Assembly (NCBI GenBank): GCA_027627225.1
Contig: CM051025.1
Span: 73,050,974-73,114,973 of the forward strand
DNA length: 64,000 bases
DNA from: Congeria kusceri
Lineage: Eukaryota; Mollusca; Bivalvia; Myida; Dreissenidae
Direction: 5' to 3'
The notes below the pieces were generated by a model. It saw nothing but the letters and a program-made list of their open reading frames with translations, did no database searches and was not told the DNA's origin. The translations under genes and the position numbers were made by a program. Below, piece after piece: positions 43,101 to 58,100 of this stretch (position 1 is its first letter; each line of letters starts with the position of its first letter).

Positions 43101-46100
43101 CCTTTTTTTTACGTAGACTTTTAGGTCAAATTTTTCAATATCCATAAGAGGTATAGACTTAAAATTCAACATACCTCATCACAGTGATTAACTTATTCTA
43201 TAAACAATAGGCCAGAGTACTATTAAATACAAGGAAGTCGAGTGTCCAGCACCTGAAGGCTCTTTTTCTATAATTTTCTAATAGCAATAATATGGTGATG
43301 GAATCGTTAAGAAAAAATAAATACAATACCAAAAATTTGTGTTTTGATACACCGGGTTCGTGTAGGATTGAACTCACGCCTAGAAAATCTCTAACTTCAA
43401 TGAAATCTTTCTCACGCTACAGTACAGATATATATAGGCCAAGTGTGCATGCACATAGCGGTACTTCATGTACATTTTATTTATATCGATTTAACTACTA
43501 CTACTAATTTTCCCGCGCCCACGCAAAGTGTCAAGGTGACCTCTGTTAATAATCATAAATTACAACATTTTACTGTTTGGCTATAAAAACGAGACCTATG
43601 TGTTAAGCAATCATTTAATAAATACTTCTGTAAATACAATTTTATTTTTCAGAAAATAACTTTCCGTATTAGCCGTCTATACGCCCCTTTAAATCACATT
43701 GCAGTACCCAAATAACCAACAATTTTGAATAAAATTCAATAAGAGTTGATGACGTTAAAGCTCGTCTTCAAATTGAAAACAATTCAATTTCAGAAAGGGC
43801 AGCAAACAGCTGGAAATTATGTTTAATGCCATACATTTGTATGATAACAAATTACATAATGCAAAATTTGTATGTTTTGCATGTTTGGTTTTGTAGCGAA
43901 AGTATCAATAAAAGATGTGGCGACGGTTAGGGTACCGGTTCCTCATACGGAGAGGTTACCAGTACCTGCCTATTCTGTGTCGTGGCCTAAATTTATGGCA
44001 TTTATACCATTTGTTCTATTAATTGTGCTATCGGTAACAACATACATCCATAGTGGAATCATGTTTTAACTAAGTTTGGTCCACAAAACACCGGCTTTTA
44101 ATTAAACAAAGGAAATTACGACAGAAAACAAACTGAAATTAGCCAATGGCAGTCAGAGTTTACAACTGTTTTCGCTATTTATAGAACACGTACTGTTTCA
44201 TGGAGTAAAATTCATGATACACAAGCAGTTCAATGTCCACGATGTTCCGTGAAACAAATAAAACTCGAATTTTAGCGATAAAAAAATCTATTATATTAAC
44301 GTGAAAGTGACCTACCGGTAGTTTCCGTGTTGATTTTCAACGGAGAGGGACATGTACCGTAATGGAGAGGGTACGTTTTTGGTTAGTTTTAACGGAGAGA
44401 TGACAGATTCGTTTTAACACCGTGAACTACGAAATTTTCACAATCTCATGTTTTGTCTGAATTTCAGATATTGACCAGTGAACATGCTCGTTATATTAAG
44501 ATCTGTGTTTTAATTGGCTAATAAGATTTAAGTATGAGCTTAAGTTTTAGAATGGCCGTAGCCTCTTCTGGTCCAAAGAGTACGAAATTACAGTCAGACC
44601 TAAACATTTTGACAAATGAAATCGGTTGTTAGCTTTTAACTGTATTGATTTATTTGGGGAATAATAAAAAAATATTTAAAAAATGTATCACTGTGTTCAT
44701 GTATGTTTTAAATTACTTGTGTGTAATATTACGCCACATGTTGTACATTTTGGATGATCCATACCCAGATTACATGCACTCGCATATTCAGGCACTTAGT
44801 TTACATGTACCTCAAACATAATTTTTACCGAAACTGTTGATCACTAACTAAACATAAATCATAGGAATTATTGTGATATTTTTTTATTCCAGACCAAACG
44901 ATTTTTATCAACGCTGGAATCTCCGAAAATCCGCTGCCAAAGAAAACATATGGCAAACTTGTGGTGGACAAACTTCCGGGTACCGACATTCTGTCTGTGA
45001 AGAGCTTCGGGAGCGGCGACGCACTCTCCTCCGCCACCGACGACGTGCATTGTTTACAAAGGTAAGCTAGGTGACGCCGACAACACATTAGCATCCGACA
45101 TCTGTGGCATGCATGTTGTCAACATGTACAGAGGAACTCTCCAAGCTTTTGCAAACAGGATAGTTCACTGTTTTTATTGGTTCATATACTATTCAGCTTA
45201 AGTGTTTTAAAAAGTTAATTTGAGATTTGTTCGGCGAAGCTGTCTAAGATCACTTTTGACCTAGATTTCTTGCGATAATTATGCAGCGGGAAAATTGAAT
45301 GCCAATAGAATTGGGCCAATTTTCTATGCAAACTTCAAACAATGGTTTAACGTATACCAATAACTGGTGCATACTTTTGGGGATTAAAAATTTACATAAT
45401 TGTTTACCTAAGCGGTTAAATTAAAGTTATAAACATATCTTCGACATACACTCTAGAAATGAACATAATTATGAACAATTTTACTCATTGTTTGTCATGA
45501 AATTAATGTTATATTCATTCACATTATGAAATAATTATATCGTTCAGCCTACATAATCGGCGCACTTTATAAATAGCAATTACAATGCTACAATTCACGG
45601 GGGGGGGCGCCAGTCGGTCACAACTTACAATGCTACAATTCACGGGGGGGGGCGCCAGTCGGTCACAACTTACAATGCTACAATTCACGGGGGGGGGGCG
45701 CCAGTCGGTCACAACTTACAATGCTACAATTCACGGGGGGGGGCGCCAGTCGGTCACAACTTACAATGCTACAATTCACGGGGGGGGCGCCAGTCGGTCA
45801 CAACTTACAATGAGGCCTGTTGGGCTCGCAAGCACAAAATATAAAGTGGTAAATTTAAGTTTTTTTTTCTGATAAATAAGCGAAACAAATATTAGCCAAT
45901 TTGATTGAGCTTATATTTCCTATTATTTTATCATTGCGTAAAAATATTATTGTACGCTGTAACCGACTGTCTTCCCCGTACAACTCCAGCAGGAGAATCA
46001 TTCTAAAAATAGCGCGCGGTAAAGCTGTGTTTATACACACGCATCAATTAGCGTCTGGAGAATCCTAAACCCGAGAATTGCAATAAATGGGGAACTCACA

Positions 46101-49100
46101 AACTCACTGCTCATTCATTCCCGCTATTATTTTGTGACAATGTTAATTTGTTAAATTTGCCTGACAAATTCATGTATCAATTATGTTTACGTAAATTACT
46201 AGTATTTAGCTTTATCATGTATCACTGGTTAAAACATGGGGCGGTATGTGATCGGTTTATTCACTGTATGGATATTAATAATTATTTAGTTTATCTCAAA
46301 TTAATTTTGGGGGCCGATACGTTTTCTTATAGTGTCCGAAAGTGTTATCCCGGAATAGCCTGTGCGGGCTGCTCAGGCTAATCCGGAACGACACTTTACG
46401 CACAAGCATTTGGTCCGATTTTCCCACGACACGCCTCATTTTTAGCTCGACTATTGGAAGAATAGGTGAGCTATCCTACTACCCCCGGCGTCGGCGTCCG
46501 CGTTTGAATTTGTTAAAGTTTATATTCAAAAGTCTTGTAACTTCTAAACTACGTAAGTTATTTACTTGAAACTTGGAAAATTCTTTATCATCAACTCCAG
46601 TATCAGGGGCAACATTCCCCATAACTCGGTTTTGTATTTTGACTGAGTTATGTCCCTTTTTCACTTAGTTAAATTTATATTCAAAAGTTTTGTAACTTCA
46701 AAACTACATAAGTTATTCACTTGAAACTAACCCAAGCAAGGATTCAGGCCCGGGCTTTGGGGCTCCAGGCCCCCCCAGCTGAGCCCGGCGATATCCTTTT
46801 CGGGCTAGGCTTTGATCTAAAACACAAGTTGTAAAGGGCTGGCTTGTCAATAAGTATACCGTATATTGCCTTATTTTTTTACTTTGTCGGGATTGGGCTA
46901 TGATCGTACACAAGCAGTGAACGGCTGGCGTGTCACTTGAGTACCGTATATTGCCTTATGTATCACTTTATCTGAACATTTAATCTGGGAGCTGGGTGGT
47001 ACCTTGCTGAACATACACCAGTCATGGTGTTCGAGTGGCTGGAAACATATTAATTGGTAGAATAATATTTGTCACGGGCTCGAAGTCGTTAATTAACCGC
47101 GGTCGGAAGCACCCGAATAGTAATTGAGAGAGTTACTAAGGCGTACAAAAATTACGATTGTTTGAGGTTACCCGACCTACCATAAAAAAATGCCCCGACC
47201 CCAGAACATTTTATTGAGTTTGTCAGATATTTTTTTTATTCACTGTTTTCAAATAATGAATTTAGTTTTTTATAAATACGTGTTTTGTTTTGATAGAATA
47301 CACTTAAAAACAATGTTTAAAGATAATACCGATATGTTTTGAATATTTATGTAGTTTAAGAATCTTAAAGTTGACCATTTACCAAATAAAAAAATAATAA
47401 ACAAAAATAATTCCCTACCTTATTCAAACTATCTGGTTTAGGTAGAGGTATGGCATATACTTCATAACAAATATTTGTTTCTAATTGGGGTTTTTTACGA
47501 TGATGATGTGACTGAATCCATAAGATTTTAGGAAAATATCTACCACAATACATTTGGTTCGTACAGAGATTTTGTATCGAAACAATAATTAAATAATGTT
47601 ATATAATACGAATACCCCCGTAGATAAAGTCAATTTAGGGTGAAAAGCTCGTGATTAAAAAATTGCAAAGATATGGCTCCAGATGGTCCTTGTCATATAG
47701 TATATTGTATATATCCTATTTTGTTATAGGGTATAATACATCACAAATTTATAACTTTCGTTCTATTGGGTAAAAAAATACGTACTTTGTCGAAACAGAC
47801 CTATAAACAAATAATGAAAAAAAAACGACGAACAAAAATAGTTAAAGCCATCACCAATGAACATTTCCAATAAATTATTTTTAAAAAAATGATCTTGATG
47901 TGTTTTATTTTATTTATTTTTTTGCTTTTTTTTTAATTTGCAATGTCTTTGCAACATTCCCCATAAATCTTTTTGTATTTTGACAGAGTTATGCCCCTTT
48001 TTTCACATAGATTTTCTGGTTAAAGTTTATATTCAAAAGTTTTGTAACTTCAATACTACATAAGCTTTTCACCTGAAATTTGGAACTAACATTTGTCATC
48101 AACTCTAGTATCAGGAGCAACTTTACCCATAACTCTACTTTGTATTTTGACAGAGTTATGCCCCCTTTTCACTTAGATTTTATGTTTAAAGTTTATATTC
48201 AATGGTTTGGTAACTTCAAAACTACATAAGTTATTCACCTGAAACTTGGAACTAACCGTTGTCACCTACTCTAGTATCAGGGGCAACATTACCCATAACT
48301 CTGTTGCGTATTTTGACAGAGTTATGCCCCTTTTTCACATAGATTTTCTGCTTAAAGTGTATTTTCATCAGTTTTACAACTTCTAAACCAAATAAGTTAT
48401 TCACTTGAAACTTGGAACTAACCTTTGTCATCAACTCTTGTATCAGGGGCAACATTACCCATAACTGTGTTTTGTATTTTGGCATAGTTATGCACATTTT
48501 TTACATAGATTTTGTGGTTAAAGTTAATGTTCCAAAAATGTATAACCTATACAAGGTTTCACTTAAAAGTTTTGTATTTTAACAAATTTAGTCCCCTGCC
48601 ACTATCCAAAATATGTACCAACTGAAATACTTTGAATTGTCGAGCGCGCTGTCCTCTGACAGCTCTTGTTATTCTAGCGTTACCAGTCGTTTTAAATGAA
48701 AGTTAAACGACTGTTAGTTTCTAAATCCCCTTGTTGGATACAATTGTCAGTCAAACACGCGTTTAATTAGCTGCAGCTATGCACGGATAATGCAGTGTAT
48801 ACTCTTGGGTATTTAACATAGATTGCATTTCTAAAAAGTGGAAAACAAACTGCAGCCTAGTGTAGAAAACACGTGCTTTTCAAACGAAATCTAGTTTGAT
48901 CATGTTTGTTGTTGAACATCCGCGTTGTGCGAAGAAAAGATTCATGTAGCAGCAACTGTTGTTTACATTATCAAACCGTTTGATCACTTCTGCAGTTCTG
49001 TTCGTAGTGCTTCCCTTAAAATTCTGTAGGCTATATCAATCAATCTCACCATATGCATGTGGCATTACCATGATTACACAAGTATGTCGGGGTATGTTCA

Positions 49101-52100
49101 TAAAGTCAATCCTATGTACAAATGTCTTTCAACTGTTCCATAAGTCTGTGGGTTTCTTTTATAGTTCTACTCACCTTAAACTGGTTTATTCTAGTAAAAA
49201 GTGAGTATGTGTTGATTGTTCTAATGTATTTTGCTCTGCAGCGCGTTATAATATTGATTACAAATAATTGAGGCTTGTCGTGGGAAACCCGGGCTTAAAG
49301 CATGTGCGTAAAGTGTCGTCCCGAATAGCTTGTGCAGTCCGCACATGCTTATCTGTGCAGTCCGCACATACTAATCCGGGACTTTCCGCTTTTATGGTAT
49401 TTTCTGTTTCAAGGAAGTCTCTTCTAAACATAAATCTGCTGTAGGCGGAAAGTGCCATCCCGGATTAGACTGTGCGGACTGCACAGACTAATCCGGGACT
49501 ACACTTTATTATAAAGCCCGGTGTTTCCACGACACCCCTCGTTATATGAGAGTTTCAAATTACGTAATTTATAAAGCTTTATGAAAACGTTCCGTCCTAA
49601 CGAGCTTATGAAAACGTGCTCATATAAATAGTAATGATACCGGTATTTCAGCAGACAACAGCTTCTCAATTTTACAGCGCATCTCATTTTATAGTTTAAG
49701 AACATTGCATCAAATTGCATCAAAATACACATAAGCTATATCTCATTTTACAACTATAGTATTAAATTTCTGTCAAACAATCAGCAGTTTCAAATTGAAG
49801 CTTTCTTAATATTGTTTGTCTCGATTTGGTGCTTATTGTTGGACGCAAGAAGAATCGTCTATTTAGATCTGATTTTCGTATCAACAATTGTGTTCCATTT
49901 GTTCACCTGCAATTAATGGTGACGCGCGCTAGGCGCAAAGCCAACTACTAGTCAAGAGCCAGCACATCCGCACTCACACGGCTGAAAGCTCACGTCTTCC
50001 ATCGTACCATGTGCTTATTAATGGACAAGATAAAACACACATGCTGTGACCTTTCATAGTCACCCTCTTAAACGGTCATTTTTCACTGATAAGCAAATTA
50101 ATTGTCAGTTTAACACATTTTTGTCATAGAACTGAACAGAACAGAATTTTATTAGACATAAACATAACACATCAAGTGCATTACTTGTCAATAATACAAT
50201 ATACATTATGTAGTAAGTGATAATTCGCACAACATTAAATATTTCTTCGACATTAAATTTTTATTCAACTTTGTCGTTTAACGATATAGAATTAGCCGTC
50301 TTTCACAGAGCCCGTCTGATGTTTCACGCAATTATGGTGCTAATATTTTCGTGTTAACGAGCTTCAATTATAGCGCGCAGATGTACTTGTAATGAAGAAG
50401 TTGAATGTCTCTTGCATTTTAATTTAGATTATTGGTACATGGTGAACCCTTAAGCTATATGCAGTATGATCATAACACTTTTGTAATTAACAATGTTAAC
50501 TAATTTAACTATTCAGATATAAACTACAAACTATATAAGGAAATATATATTCTCGCGTATACTAGTATTGATTATTTGCGGTTTAGACTTATTATAAATG
50601 TTCGTTCGGTTCGCGTCATAGCCCTGGGACTATATCCACAAAGCTCCTTAGGGAAAAGTTACGTTAATTTCTTAAGATAATAACATATCTTAAGTCTGTG
50701 GGTGGTTCTTTATTTTGTCTTAAATTGTTTTAATCTGATAAAGAATCCACAAATGTTTCTTATATTCGCGCACATTTCAAATAAAGATACTGTTTTACTC
50801 ATGGAAAATTGTATTTTATTGTTTCACTTACATATGACTCAAGTTAAGATTTTTCTGAGGTACTTTGTGGATATGGCCCCTGGGCTCCGTATCCGAGGTA
50901 GCATGTAGAAGTAGATCAGTTCAAACTCGGATCTGTCACTATGACACTGCTGCGCGCTCATTACAGGGAGATCGATGACTTGCGCGACCTAATCTACTCT
51001 ATGAACCAGAGCATCGCCATCCAATCCTGGGAGATCGACCCAGAAATGGAGACAGAGAAGTTCACCATCCACATGGGTACGTGTGCACTTGTAATAAATG
51101 TGTTAATTATATGGCAACTGTTTCTGATCTCACTGGCAGGCGTGCACTTGAAGTAATTATAGTATGGCAATCTATTTTTTTTTATGGCAACTGGTTCTTG
51201 TTGACAAGATTTTCACGTCTTCAGGTGTCACGTGGATGTAGCAATTCTCTTCCTCGTGCATGATGCGTTATTATCTTCAGCAGATTGTGAAACACATGCA
51301 GTCTTAATTCACTAATACAACTAATTTTAGTAGATTGTGATGTTGCATAAACGTATTTATGAAAATTATTGTACATTTTCAATGCAATTTTAGAAAACCT
51401 GTACTTTACGATATACATGTATTGTTTCATTTTAAAGTATTTCGAAGAAAATAAAATCCTTCTTTACCAGTATCATATATTAGATTACATATTATTCTGG
51501 TGACAAGCGCAATGGTTTGTTAAACCATATATAACCAGAACACTCCTTTCGAGTAACTAATCGTCAGTCACTAAAACAAAGACCAACGTTATAGTTGGCG
51601 TGCAGGCAAGCAGGCATAATTACATTTGCTTCTACAATCTCATGTCCACAATTGGACTGTTTCATGTGCAACGAAGAAGCCATCATGCGATTGTTGTATT
51701 TTATATCCGCCCTTCACTAAAATACGTGTATTTGTACAGATATTTCTGTATATAAATATGAGGTTTTATGTTTCGCACCGCAAGACTTGGACAACTCCAA
51801 TATATTTTTATACTGGAAAACACCATATCAAAATATGTTTGCGGAAATTCCAATGTCGTGACAATCGCCCCCGCCACAAATCAAGAGAGTATGGCATAAC
51901 ATTTATGCACCTATCGATATTTTCCCCCAGGGGGGAAGCGGCGGGCAAACCCAGGGAAATTAGACTTATTGTACTTTGGGGGGTCTAATTCCCCACCCTA
52001 GAGCCAAGCATTATAACCAGGATCTAAAATTTGAACACAGTCTATTTCCCGGGACCCGGAATCATTCGGCGTGTCTAATTCCCGCCTATCGGGAATTGCT

Positions 52101-55100
52101 TTCAGTCTAAAGCCCCGTATATGCCCGCCGTCCCCCCCCCCCTCCGGGGAAAATATTGATGGGTGCATTATTGTGTGTATAAACGCACAATAAATCTCGC
52201 GCGGTAGTGTATGTTGCTACTGTTGCATGAAACGAAATTTAACATACGGGGAAAATGTTACCGGTAAATCTGTTGTAAGTTCACAATGTCTTTGGAACAT
52301 GAGAAACGTTATAACCCAATGCTTACCACGCCATTTGCTAATTTTGTGATATAACTAACTTCACTTTTGTTCCCAATAAAATAGTGTTAATAATATTTTT
52401 GCCTGCGTCGTTTGAAAAACGAATATCTGACGCCGCAAATCCGTGCAATTGAGACTTCAATCGTGTACAATGTATTGGGGTTCAATACACTTACAGCGTT
52501 CTTTGATTATGTTTGTTATTGACTGTTGTAATTAATTGTTTCCGTGTACAATGTATTGGGGTTCAATGCACTTACAGCGTTCTTTGATTATGTTTGTTAT
52601 TGACTGTTGTAATTAATTGTTTCCGTGTACAATGCATTGGGGTTCAATACACTTACAGCGTTCTTTGATTATGTTTGTTATTGACTGTTGTAATTAATTG
52701 TTTCCGTGTACAATGTATTGGGGTTCAATACACTTACAGCGTTCTTTGATTATGTTTGTTATTGACTGTTGTAATTAATTGTTTCCGTGTACAATGTATT
52801 GGGGTTCAATACACTTACAGCGTTCTTCGATTATGTTTGTTATTGTCGTTGCAGTAGTTCAGCCTTATGCATTGGCAATTTAAAATCAACTATCTTTATA
52901 ATCAAACTTTATAATATTTATAATACTTCCGGTAATTTGTAAACAGTTGCCATTTTTGTCACTCGGACAATGAAAACTTTGTTTTCTTTACATAAGTACA
53001 AGTTAACAGACTCAAAATAACTCCAATCTGTAAGTATGGATCATCTAGACCGTTTTGATGGTTACAACAACAAAAATAAACAACCTTTTGCTACACAGAA
53101 CCGTTTTGTTATTCCACCGGCGGGAAATAGCTCTAACAATGACAATAACAGAAAACGTTATAGAGTAAACACAGGTGGTGAGTGTAGTAGTGGTGAATTC
53201 ATAACTAACAAACAGGATTTTGAACATTTATCTCTGGATGGAAAAATGTCAGAAATGTTTAAACACATGAAAAACTTTGAACACAAAGTTGATGAATGTC
53301 TACAGATGCATACAAAAATTCAATCCATCGAAGGAATATTAACTAAATACAATTCACGCCTCAAACTCTTGGAATACAAATCCATTGACATTGAGGCACG
53401 TAGTAGAAGGAACAATCTTATATTTGGCGGAATCATTGAACACAGAGAGGAAAATTGTCAAAATGTTATTGCCCAATTCCTCGCCGAACAACTTCACATA
53501 ACCCCTTGTCCTCATATCCAGCGAGCTATCCTCATATCCTTGGAAAGTTCTCTAAGGGCATCACACGAGGCATCATTGTAAACTCCCTGGACTACCAAGG
53601 CACAGTAAATATCTTTTCACATGCAAACCGGCTAAGAGGGTCCAATTTCAGCATTAACAGAGACTACCCGAAGGAAATAACTCAAGCACGGAAAGCTCTT
53701 TGGCCCAAATACAAACAACTCCGTGAAAGCAATCCACCAAGCAAAATCGCAATAGTCTTCCCGGCCAAGATTGTAATGGACGGCAAGGTGGTCGAAGACA
53801 TATTTCCTGACTGGAACTTGATCCTTCAAGGTAACAAAGTCTGTGATAATTCGCCAGTCTTCAACGCTAAGCAGACTCACTTTGAACAAGCACCACACAC
53901 CAGAAGTAAGCCTGCAAGTCCTTCTTTCCCCAGCACAGCACCCAATATACACACTGTTAATCCTGGAACCACAACAGTGCACAAAACGGTTGCACAAATC
54001 CACCAGTGCAGAGTGCAAATCACGTCTCTAGGAGACCACAGTCGGCATCCCCGCATCCAACAAGGGCATCACACACGCGCAACCATGCACCAATATCGCC
54101 AAGATCTCCCCTACACACACAGTCTTCACAGATGGCAGCCCAAGGTATACAACGACCATGGGACACTCTTCATCCCAATAACACTAAAACTCCGCCGTCG
54201 ACCAATACGCACAGGACCCCAGATGTCAACGGCCATTCTTGCTAGGTCAGTTGGGGGGGGGGGGGGGGTAAAATCACTCTCCGACCTGGAAGAAAAGAAC
54301 AATATCATAAACAATATAAAATTAGGAACATTAAATGTCAGTGGACTTAAGAAAAGACTAAATTACCCGGAATTTATTGAACTCGTCAACAATTATGACA
54401 TATTTTGTTTCTCAGAAACTCACACTGATACCCATGATATTATCGAAATAAACAACTATGAATATTTAGCTAAACACAGAGAACAAGAATATAAGCGTAA
54501 ATCTGGTGGCATTGGAATATTTGTTAAAGATAAACTGACTTCTTCTGTTAACATCTTACAATCAAAATCTGAATATGTATTATGGATCTCCATTTGTAAA
54601 AATATCACAAAACTCGAAGACAACATTATAATAGGAGCTGTCTATGTTCCACCTGAAAACTCAAGATTCTTCAATGAGGATAAATTTATGGCCTTTGAAA
54701 ATGAAATCTCCCAAAAATGCAATGAACATAAATATGTACTACTCGCAGGTGATGTTAATAGCAGAGTTGGAAGCATGAAAGACTATATAATTTCAGATCT
54801 CCATTTAAGGGAATTTTTCAATATTGATGATGATTTACAGAGTCAACTTGACAAATACAAGATGCTTGAACAATTATCTATTCCACTAACTCGTACTTCT
54901 AAGGACCATCGAACTAACACACATGGATTTCGACTTATTGACCTATGCAAAAACAATAACATTTTTATTCTCAACGGAAGACTTTCCTCAGAGAAGGCAC
55001 CCGACATGTTAACCTTTAGGAATAAATCAACCATTGACTATGTTATTGCCTCATCTGACAGCTTTCACTTCCTTTCTGATTTCCATATCATTGAAACAGA

Positions 55101-58100
55101 CTCACTCTTTTCAGATGGACACAATGCCCTCGCCTGGTCCATCCATATCCCACACAGAGAATGCCCCAATGTTAACACCAAAAACCCAACAAACATGAAT
55201 AAGAAACCAAAATGGAAACCTGAATTGTCTAATCAATTTATCAATAATATTAACCGTAACAAAATAGACCAAATACTAACACAAATGAACACATACCCTC
55301 AGTCACAGCAAACAGTAGAACACATCACTTATGAACTTCAATCAGTCTTCCATCAAGCCTACACCAGCACATGCCCTGAAAATAATAAAAAATTTCATAA
55401 CATAGGTCATGAAAATAATAAATCTTGGTTTGGCCCTCAATGCTCAAAGCACGCAAAAATTATCACACTGCCAAAGATGATTACACAAAAAACAAAACTG
55501 CAGATAACAAACTAAGAATGATAAATGCCAGTAAAAATTATAAACGCACAATGAACTACCATATTAATGCAAGCAAACAAAACATGTATCATAAACTACG
55601 TTCCATGACTGATAAAAACCCTAAACAGTACTGGTCCTTTTTAAATAAACTGAAACCTAAATCTGAAGTTAACAACACACCAACATTAAAAGAATTCTAT
55701 GATCACTTCAAAGAAATTAACACCAACACCATCACTGACAATCGTTTCAATGACACAAATTCCCAATTTCCAGACGACACAAGTAACAGACTAAACATCA
55801 CAATCACTAAAGAAGAAATAGAAAAAAGTATCCAGAAGCTCAAAAACTCAAAAACACCAAGCCCATTTGATAACATCTTAAACGAATATATTAAGTCTAC
55901 TAAACATCTCCTTATACCAGTTTACTGTAAATTATTTAATTGTGTCCTGGAAACTGGATTTATTCCACAAACCTGGCTGAATGGAATCATTATACCCATA
56001 TTTAAAAACAAAGGTAACCCAAAAGACCCAAACAACTACAGACCAATTACTATTCTTAGCTGTTTAGGTAAACTCTTCACATCCTTACTTAATGACAGAT
56101 TAACCAAATTCCTAAATGAAAATAATAGTTTAGACGAAAATCAAGTTGGCTTCAGGAAAGGCTATTCATGCTCCGACCATATCTTTACGTTACACTCACT
56201 AATCGAAATACTGAAAAAAAGAAAACAAAAACTATTCTGCGCCTTCATTTATTTTTCTCAAGCATATGACAAAGTCTGGCGAATCGGCCTATGGCACAAA
56301 CTTCTCAAACATGACATAAATGGCAAATTTTTGCAATTAATTCAAAATATGTATAATAATATTAAATCTAGTGTCTCTGCTAGTGGTTATATATCAGAGT
56401 CCTTCATTTTAGAAATTGGTGTTAGACAAGGCGAAAATTTATCGCCGTTGCTTTTTTCTCTTTTCTTAAATGACCTTCAAACACATATGCACCTCAATGG
56501 CTCGATTGGCATAAAATTAACAAATCCCCTGGATCTGTCTCTTTGGCTTAAACTACATGTCCTACTCTATGCCGATGACACGGTGATTTTGTCAGACTCC
56601 AAATCAGATCTTCAAAATAGTTTAGACATCTTTCAAAATAACTGCGATAATTGGCATCTAAAACTAAATTTAAACAGAAATTACTGACCGCTATCACTAC
56701 CTAGGCATAACCTTATCTAACAATGGTTCTTTCCTTAATGCGAGAAAACATTTAGCTGAGCAAGCAACAAAAGCAATGCATCTCCTATATATGCGGGCCA
56801 ACAACGCAGACCTGCCAATTGATCTTACTATGAAACTATTTGATCATACTGTCTTACCAATTTTAACCTATGGCTCTGAAATTTTCGGCTTTGAAAACAT
56901 TGACATCTTGGAAAAAGTTAATAACAACTTCCTCAGAAAACTTACTAATGCTCGGAAATCAACTCCAATGGCTTTTTTATATGGTGAAATTGGCAGATAC
57001 CCTATAGCAATTAACATCAAATGTCGAATGATCTCTCTCTGGAACAGACTCTTAATAGGCAATGATCAGAAACTTTCTCTCCAAATCTATAAATACACGA
57101 TGAACTTGCCAAACTCAAATTTTAAATGGGCCAACAAAATTAACGAAATTCTCACCTCAGTAAACCTAAGTCATTTATGGGACAACCAATTCCTGACAAC
57201 CCAAAATAATATCCACCGCTTAGTCAAATCCAAATTATTAACCCAATTTAAACCCCAATGGCACACTCAACTACAACAAACACATAAAGGACAAATATAC
57301 ACAAGGTTCAAACAAGCACCATCCTTTGAAGACTACCTCATTAAACTTACAAAAACTGAATATACATACCTCTTTCAATTCAGAACTGCTAATCACTGGT
57401 TTCCAGTTGAAACCGGTCGGTACGACGGAACCCCATTTGATGAAAGAACATGTAGACTTTGTAACGCTGGTCAAGTTGGCTCTGAACATCACTATCTACT
57501 TAACTGTGATTTCTTTAGATCTGAAAGAGAACAATTCCTAGGGCATGATCTTCATGACGCTACTCTTAACACAATCTTATCATCTGATTCCCTACAACAA
57601 TTAAAAAATACAAGCAAATTTATTCGCTTCATATTTAGCAAGTTTAAGCGGTAGTTATTTTCCTGCATAACTACTTGAATTAACCAATGCCACCAGCTAC
57701 AAATGTTTTCTTGAAACAATTAATAATGTTCTATTGATGTACTGACACATTTACTGGTTATACTAATTTAAGTGACTTTAGTCACTATTTGCATATGTGT
57801 ATCCAATAATTCCAAATGTATTTCTTTTACTGGCTATATACTAATCGCATTCTATACCATAATTTCAATATGAATTATGCATATATCAACCGAGCAATGT
57901 AAATTATTGTTGCTTTATACGTTTGGTACTATTATGTGTCAATATAATCATAAGATTTGTATTTTGCAGTTTGTTTGTTGTTGTTGACACGTTTTTTGTT
58001 TTTGTTTTTTTGTGTTTAATTTCCTATCTATAACGCCGCGCGCTAAAGGAAAGAAAGCACCGCACAACTAAGGTCACAAACCACTAAAAAAGTATTCTTA

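Noticed and set aside
43872..44069. Possible membrane-protein exon in intron 3
   Set aside because: No splice sites in compatible phase, and the neighbouring exons join without it.
51626..51988. 120-codon frame in intron 5
   Set aside because: Runs into element C, no domain, no splice support.
52462..52845. CRISPR-like array
   Set aside because: The 81-bp units are directly tandem with no unique spacers, in a eukaryotic intron.
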